Translations under genes and position numbers: made by a program | Part shown: piece by piece, positions 60,549 to 64,000 of the stretch | How the letters are laid out: each line of letters starts with the position of its first letter | Numbering within the stretch: position 1 is the first letter of the stretch | NCBI GenBank assembly: GCA_963805705.1 | Contig: CAWDVH010000005.1 | Span: 496,001-560,000, forward strand | Direction: 5' to 3' | Origin: CAWDVH01 sp963805705 | GTDB taxonomy: Bacteria > Actinomycetota > Actinomycetes > Streptosporangiales > Streptosporangiaceae | Length of the DNA: 64,000 nt | The notes under the pieces: generated by a model | What the model saw: the letters and a program-made list of their open reading frames with translations, nothing else | Database searches by the model: none | What the model was told of the DNA's origin: nothing

Positions 60549-61337
60549 GTGGCTGTGTCCGCAACCCCGGCGGTAGGCAGCGCGATAGAGCAGCGGAGGC
60601 GCGGCGTGAGCATCGGTGACGACCTGGCCATAGCACGCCGCCAGGCCGACCTGACCATTACGCAGGTGAGTCAGCGAACCCGCATCAGGGAGACGATCAT
60701 CCGGGGCATCGAGCGCGGTGACTATTCCGCGTGCGGTGGCGACTTCTACGCCAGGGGACATATTCGCAGCATCGCCCGCGTGGTCGGCGTTGACCCGGAG
60801 CCGCTCATCAGGGAATACGACGCGATCCAGGGACCGCCTCCGCCCATCACGGCCGCCGACGTCTTCCAGCCGTCTACCCCGATCAAATTCAAGGAACGGC
60901 GCAGGCCGAACTGGACCGCGGCCATGGCGCTGGTCCTCGCCGTGATCGCCGGCCTGGTCGCATACCACCTCGTGCAGTCGCCGCCCGCCGCCAGCACGGC
61001 CGCCGGCCACTCCGCCGCAGCGCACGTGGCGACGCATCCCAAACGGCCGCACGCGACGGCGAAGGCAGCGCCCGCACGCCCGCATGAAGTGGTGATCCGG
61101 CTTGCGGCCGTGAACGATTGCTGGGTGCAGCTGACCAGCGCCTCAGGCCGGACGATATTCAGCGGGCTCGTCTACGCCGGGACGACCCGGTCCTGGACCG
61201 AGCGGCACGCCGTGAGCCTGCGGATTGGCGATCCGGGAGCGATCACGCTGACGGTGAATGGCAAGAGCCAGTCACCCGGCCCGTCCGGCGAGCCGGTCAC
61301 GCTGAGCCTCGGGCCCGGCCAGGAGAGCTCCGGCTGA
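60549..61337 (+). CDS. rodZ: RodZ-like cell-shape protein
   Basis: A 262-residue bitopic protein. A cytosolic RodZ HTH covers about residues 20-90 (IGDDLAIARRQADLTITQVSQ, then IRGIERGDYSACGGDFYARGH). A basic juxtamembrane KERRRPNW precedes one helix (122-141). The extracellular Ala/His-rich linker leads to a DUF4115 beta domain (VNDCWVQLTSASGRTIFSGLVYAG). It likely links the cytoskeleton or wall synthesis machinery to the membrane. Start GTG at 60549 with GGAGG upstream; GTG 60606 is an alternative that begins right at the HTH. Confidence 0.85.
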   Translation: MAVSATPAVGSAIEQRRRGVSIGDDLAIARRQADLTITQVSQRTRIRETIIRGIERGDYSACGGDFYARGHIRSIARVVGVDPEPLIREYDAIQGPPPPITAADVFQPSTPIKFKERRRPNWTAAMALVLAVIAGLVAYHLVQSPPAASTAAGHSAAAHVATHPKRPHATAKAAPARPHEVVIRLAAVNDCWVQLTSASGRTIFSGLVYAGTTRSWTERHAVSLRIGDPGAITLTVNGKSQSPGPSGEPVTLSLGPGQESSG

Positions 61338-61393
61338 CGTCACATGCGGCCTGCGGTGCCGTCGCACCTGCGGGATTACCGTAGTCTGCCGGT

Positions 61394-62905
61394 GTGTCGT
61401 CGAGCCAGGAAAACCCCCGCGAGACCGGGCGCACCGTCAGCCTGGTGACCCTCGGCTGTGCCCGCAATGAGGTCGACTCGGAAGAGCTGGCCGCGCGGCT
61501 GGAAGCCGGCGGCTGGGAGGTCACCGAAGACCCCGATCCTGACATCGTGCTGGTCAACACCTGTGGCTTCATCCAGGCGGCCAAGCAGGAGTCCATCGAT
61601 GAACTGCTGAGCGCGGCCTCGCCCGGCACGAAGGTGGTGGCGGCGGGCTGCCTGGCCGAGCGCTATGGCTCCGGGCTCGCAGATGCGCTGCCGGAGGCGC
61701 AGATCCTCAGTTTTGACGATTATGAGGGCATCGCGGGCAGGCTCGATCAGGTGCTGGCCGGCCAGCGATGGCCCGCGCACGCTCCCAGGGACCGCAGGCG
61801 CCTGCTCCCGGTGTCACCCGTGGGCCGGCCGGGGGCCGCCGGGGGCCATCTTCCCGGACATGGCACGCTGGCCGCGCCGGGCGTGCAGCCCATCGAGGAC
61901 CTGCCGCCGGGGATCGCGCCCGCATCGGGGCCGCGGGTGCTGCGCCGCAGGCTGGGCGGTGGCGTGGTGGCGCCACTCAAGATCGCCTCGGGATGCGATC
62001 GCCGATGCAGTTTCTGCGCCATTCCCGCCTTCCGCGGAGCGTTCGTTTCCCGGCCCCCGCAGGACCTGATCGCGGAGGCTGGCTGGCTGGCCAGTCACGG
62101 CGCGCGGGAGCTCTTGCTGGTCAGCGAGAACTCAACTTCCTATGGCAAGGACCTGGGCGACCTGAGGCTGCTCGAGACGCTGCTTCCTGAGCTCGCCGCG
62201 GTACCGGGCGTCCAGCGGGTCAGGGTCAGTTACCTGCAGCCCGCCGAGGTGCGGCCGGGGCTCGTCGAGGTGATGACCTCCGCCGCGGGCGTGGCCCCGT
62301 ACTTCGATCTCTCCTTCCAGCACGCCAGCGGCCCGGTCCTGCGCGCGATGCGCCGCTTCGGCGACCGTGAGCGCTTCTGCGGGCTGCTCGATCAGATCAG
62401 GCAGCTGGCCCCGCAGGCGGGCGTCCGGTCGAACTTCATCGTGGGCTTCCCCGGCGAGGCTGATGCCGATGTTGAGGAACTGCAGCGCTTCCTCGCCGAT
62501 GCGCGGCTCGACGCGATCGGGATCTTCGGGTATTCCGACGAGGACGGCACCGAGGCGGCGTCGCTGCCCGGCCAGCTGCCCGCCGAGGAGATCGCGCGCC
62601 GGGTCGAGGATCTCGCGGACCTGGCTGACGACCTCATGAATCAGCGCGCGGCGGAGCGGATCGGCGAGACCGTCGAGGTGCTCGTCGAGGAGCTCGCAGG
62701 CCCCGGTCGCTACACCGGCCGGGCCGCGCACCAGGCTCCGGAGGTGGACGGAACCACCGAGGTGCGGGCCAGCTGGCCTGTCGCCGTCGGTGACATGGTG
62801 CCGGCCAGGGTGACCGGGTCCGAGGGCGTGGACCTGGTGGCGGATGCGATCGCGTCACCGAATCTGCGCCACCCAGACCTGCGGGAACGCGTTGAGTCGG
62901 CCTGA
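61394..62905 (+). CDS. rimO: Ribosomal protein S12 methylthiotransferase
   Basis: Radical-SAM enzyme that methylthiolates an Asp of ribosomal protein S12. The N-terminal UPF0004 domain provides Cys22 (TLGCARNEVDSE), Cys57 (NTCGF) and Cys86 (AAGCLAERY) for one Fe-S cluster. The radical-SAM CxxxCxxC is Cys201/205/208 (GCDRRCSFCAIP). The C-terminal TRAM domain starts near 430. At 503 residues it is longer than typical RimO (about 440) because of a Pro/Gly-rich insert at 125-185 before the SAM domain. No clear ribosome site; GTG start. Confidence 0.93.
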   Translation: MSSSQENPRETGRTVSLVTLGCARNEVDSEELAARLEAGGWEVTEDPDPDIVLVNTCGFIQAAKQESIDELLSAASPGTKVVAAGCLAERYGSGLADALPEAQILSFDDYEGIAGRLDQVLAGQRWPAHAPRDRRRLLPVSPVGRPGAAGGHLPGHGTLAAPGVQPIEDLPPGIAPASGPRVLRRRLGGGVVAPLKIASGCDRRCSFCAIPAFRGAFVSRPPQDLIAEAGWLASHGARELLLVSENSTSYGKDLGDLRLLETLLPELAAVPGVQRVRVSYLQPAEVRPGLVEVMTSAAGVAPYFDLSFQHASGPVLRAMRRFGDRERFCGLLDQIRQLAPQAGVRSNFIVGFPGEADADVEELQRFLADARLDAIGIFGYSDEDGTEAASLPGQLPAEEIARRVEDLADLADDLMNQRAAERIGETVEVLVEELAGPGRYTGRAAHQAPEVDGTTEVRASWPVAVGDMVPARVTGSEGVDLVADAIASPNLRHPDLRERVESA

Positions 62906-63539
62906 TGCCGGCGCTTCGGGGGAAGATGACCAGGGGGCCGGGGCAGTCCCTCCGCCTGGCCTGGTCAACGTCGCCAACGCGCTGACGCTGCTGCGGCTCG
63001 CCCTGGTGCCGGTCTTCGTGCTGTTTCTCCTGGCTGGGGGTCCGGGCTGGCGGATCGCCGCCTTCGTGGTGTTCGCGGTCGCATCCATCACCGACATCCT
63101 GGACGGCGAGCTGGCCCGCCGGCGCAACCTGATCACGGATTTCGGCAAGATCGCCGATCCGATCGCGGACAAGGCACTGACCGGATCGGCTCTGGTCACG
63201 CTCTCGGTCCTCGGCCAGCTGTCCTGGTGGGTCACGGCCATCATCCTGTTCCGCGAGCTCGCGGTCACCGGCCTGCGGTTCTGGGTTATCCGGCGCGGCG
63301 TCATCGCGGCGAGCCGGGGCGGCAAGCTCAAGACGCTGCTTCAGGTGATCGCGATCAGCCTGTATGTGCTGCCGGGGAATCTCGGGGCAGCGCGGGACGT
63401 GGTCATGGCGGCGGCCGTCGTGGTCACCGTCGTCACCGGCGGCGACTACGCGGTCAGGGCGGTGCGCCTGCACCGCGCTGTGCCGCATCACCAGCTGGTC
63501 CACGGGCCGGAGACCGCGGGGGCCGGTGAGCCCTCGTGA
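62892..63539 (+). CDS. pgsA: CDP-diacylglycerol-glycerol-3-phosphate phosphatidyltransferase
   Basis: Makes phosphatidylglycerol phosphate in the membrane. The CDP-alcohol transferase motif is complete: DILDGELARRRNLITDFGKIADPIADK (longer than quoted only by flanks), with the Asp-Gly, Ala-Arg, Gly and two last Asp residues. About six hydrophobic helices are present. The last 25 residues are hydrophilic. The TTG at 62892 overlaps the rimO end by 14 bp and has GCGGGA before it; no ATG or GTG lies between it and the first helix. Confidence 0.88.
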   Translation: MSRPDAGASGEDDQGAGAVPPPGLVNVANALTLLRLALVPVFVLFLLAGGPGWRIAAFVVFAVASITDILDGELARRRNLITDFGKIADPIADKALTGSALVTLSVLGQLSWWVTAIILFRELAVTGLRFWVIRRGVIAASRGGKLKTLLQVIAISLYVLPGNLGAARDVVMAAAVVVTVVTGGDYAVRAVRLHRAVPHHQLVHGPETAGAGEPS

Positions 63540-64000
63540 CCAGCGCGGATAACCTGGCCGCCAGCCAGCCGGCAGCAGCGGAGGCCGGGCTAGAGGGGTC
63601 GGCCCGTGCCCGCCGCCTGGCGGCCGATGCCATCGCGCTGCTGATCGCCCGCGGCCAGGCCGTTGCCGTGGCCGAGTCGCTGACCGGCGGGATGCTCGCG
63701 GCCGCGCTGACCTCGGTGCCCGGCGCCTCGGCCGCCTTCCGCGGCGGTGTGGTCGCCTACGCCACCGACCTGAAGGCGTCGCTGCTCGGCGTGCCGGAGG
63801 CCCTGCTGGCCCGGTCTGGTGCCGTCCACCCGGACGTGGCCCTCGCCATGGCGGAAGGCGCACGCCGGCGGCTGGCCGCGGCCGTCGGGGTCGCTACCAC
63901 GGGCGTGGCCGGCCCTGATCCAGCCGACGGTCAGCCCGTCGGTACCGTGCACATCGCGGTCAGCGTGCCAGGGCGGGCGGTCACCCGCCCGCTGGCCCTG
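63536..64000 (+). CDS. cinA: CinA C-terminal domain protein (partial at window end)
   Basis: Nicotinamide-nucleotide amidase / competence-damage protein. Starting at a GTG that overlaps the pgsA stop (GTGA), 155 codons are visible. The catalytic-site AVAESLTGGMLAAALTSVPG, AFRGGVVAYATDLKASLLGV and GVAGPDPADGQPVGTVHIAV are diagnostic. The reading frame is open at 64000, so the last part lies outside. pgsA-cinA is usually followed by recA in actinobacteria. Confidence 0.9.
   Translation, partial: MTSADNLAASQPAAAEAGLEGSARARRLAADAIALLIARGQAVAVAESLTGGMLAAALTSVPGASAAFRGGVVAYATDLKASLLGVPEALLARSGAVHPDVALAMAEGARRRLAAAVGVATTGVAGPDPADGQPVGTVHIAVSVPGRAVTRPLAL

Noticed and set aside
62634..63863. A 409-codon leftward frame
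   Set aside because: Antisense to pgsA and cinA, both supported by motifs.

Overview
The window is chromosomal DNA of a high-GC actinobacterium (Actinomycetota, Streptomyces-like gene order). The evidence is the codon use, frequent GTG/TTG starts, F420/PPOX-type proteins, large LuxR-type (LAL) regulators, cobalamin genes, and the right-hand order dapA - rnj - ung/ftsK - rodZ - rimO - pgsA - cinA, which is typical of actinobacterial chromosomes. Genus cannot be fixed from the sequence alone.

Layout. 1-13.4 kb is accessory: a DUF2252 protein, an MFS exporter divergent from an XRE regulator with a palindrome between them, two phosphotransferase-type enzymes, two convergent LAL regulators (one frameshifted), a HIT protein and an esterase. 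13.6-23.9 kb is a degraded integrative element bounded by a 36-bp repeat of the 3' half of tRNA-Arg(TCT); the intact tRNA lies at the right edge. The island holds three integrase fragments, IS630 and IS481 transposase scraps, an IS3-family element that truncates a cation transporter, a truncated phosphotransferase and cargo of unknown role (pentapeptide-repeat membrane protein, ribbon-helix-helix-like protein, frameshifted membrane protein, Cys-rich small protein coupled to an M23 peptidase). Another integrase remnant just outside the left repeat suggests tandem accretion.

24-36.5 kb carries cobQ, GNAT, a serine hydrolase, MFS, a YidC-like insertase pair, a frameshifted LLM oxidoreductase, a DHFR-like protein and a surface-glycan group (UDP-sulfoquinovose synthase-like enzyme, GtrA, GT2, epimerase), then a precorrin-8X methylmutase that appears to lack its catalytic His. 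36.8-45 kb holds two overlapping dynamin-like GTPase genes, an HtrA-like protease, an ssb preceded by two DnaA-box-like repeats, and ettA. 45-52 kb contains truncated haemoglobin, MscS, HNH, an ArsR/MFS pair, an acyl-CoA dehydrogenase and a diiron ferritin-like protein.

52.3-64 kb is core: lysine/peptidoglycan precursor synthesis (dapA), RNA decay (rnj), uracil repair (ung), chromosome translocation (ftsK), cell shape (rodZ), ribosome modification (rimO), phospholipid synthesis (pgsA) and cinA, which runs off the end. The most striking feature is a 496-residue intein inside the Walker A loop of FtsK. It starts with Ala instead of Cys and has the Trp/Cys/Thr residues expected of a class 3 intein plus both LAGLIDADG motifs.
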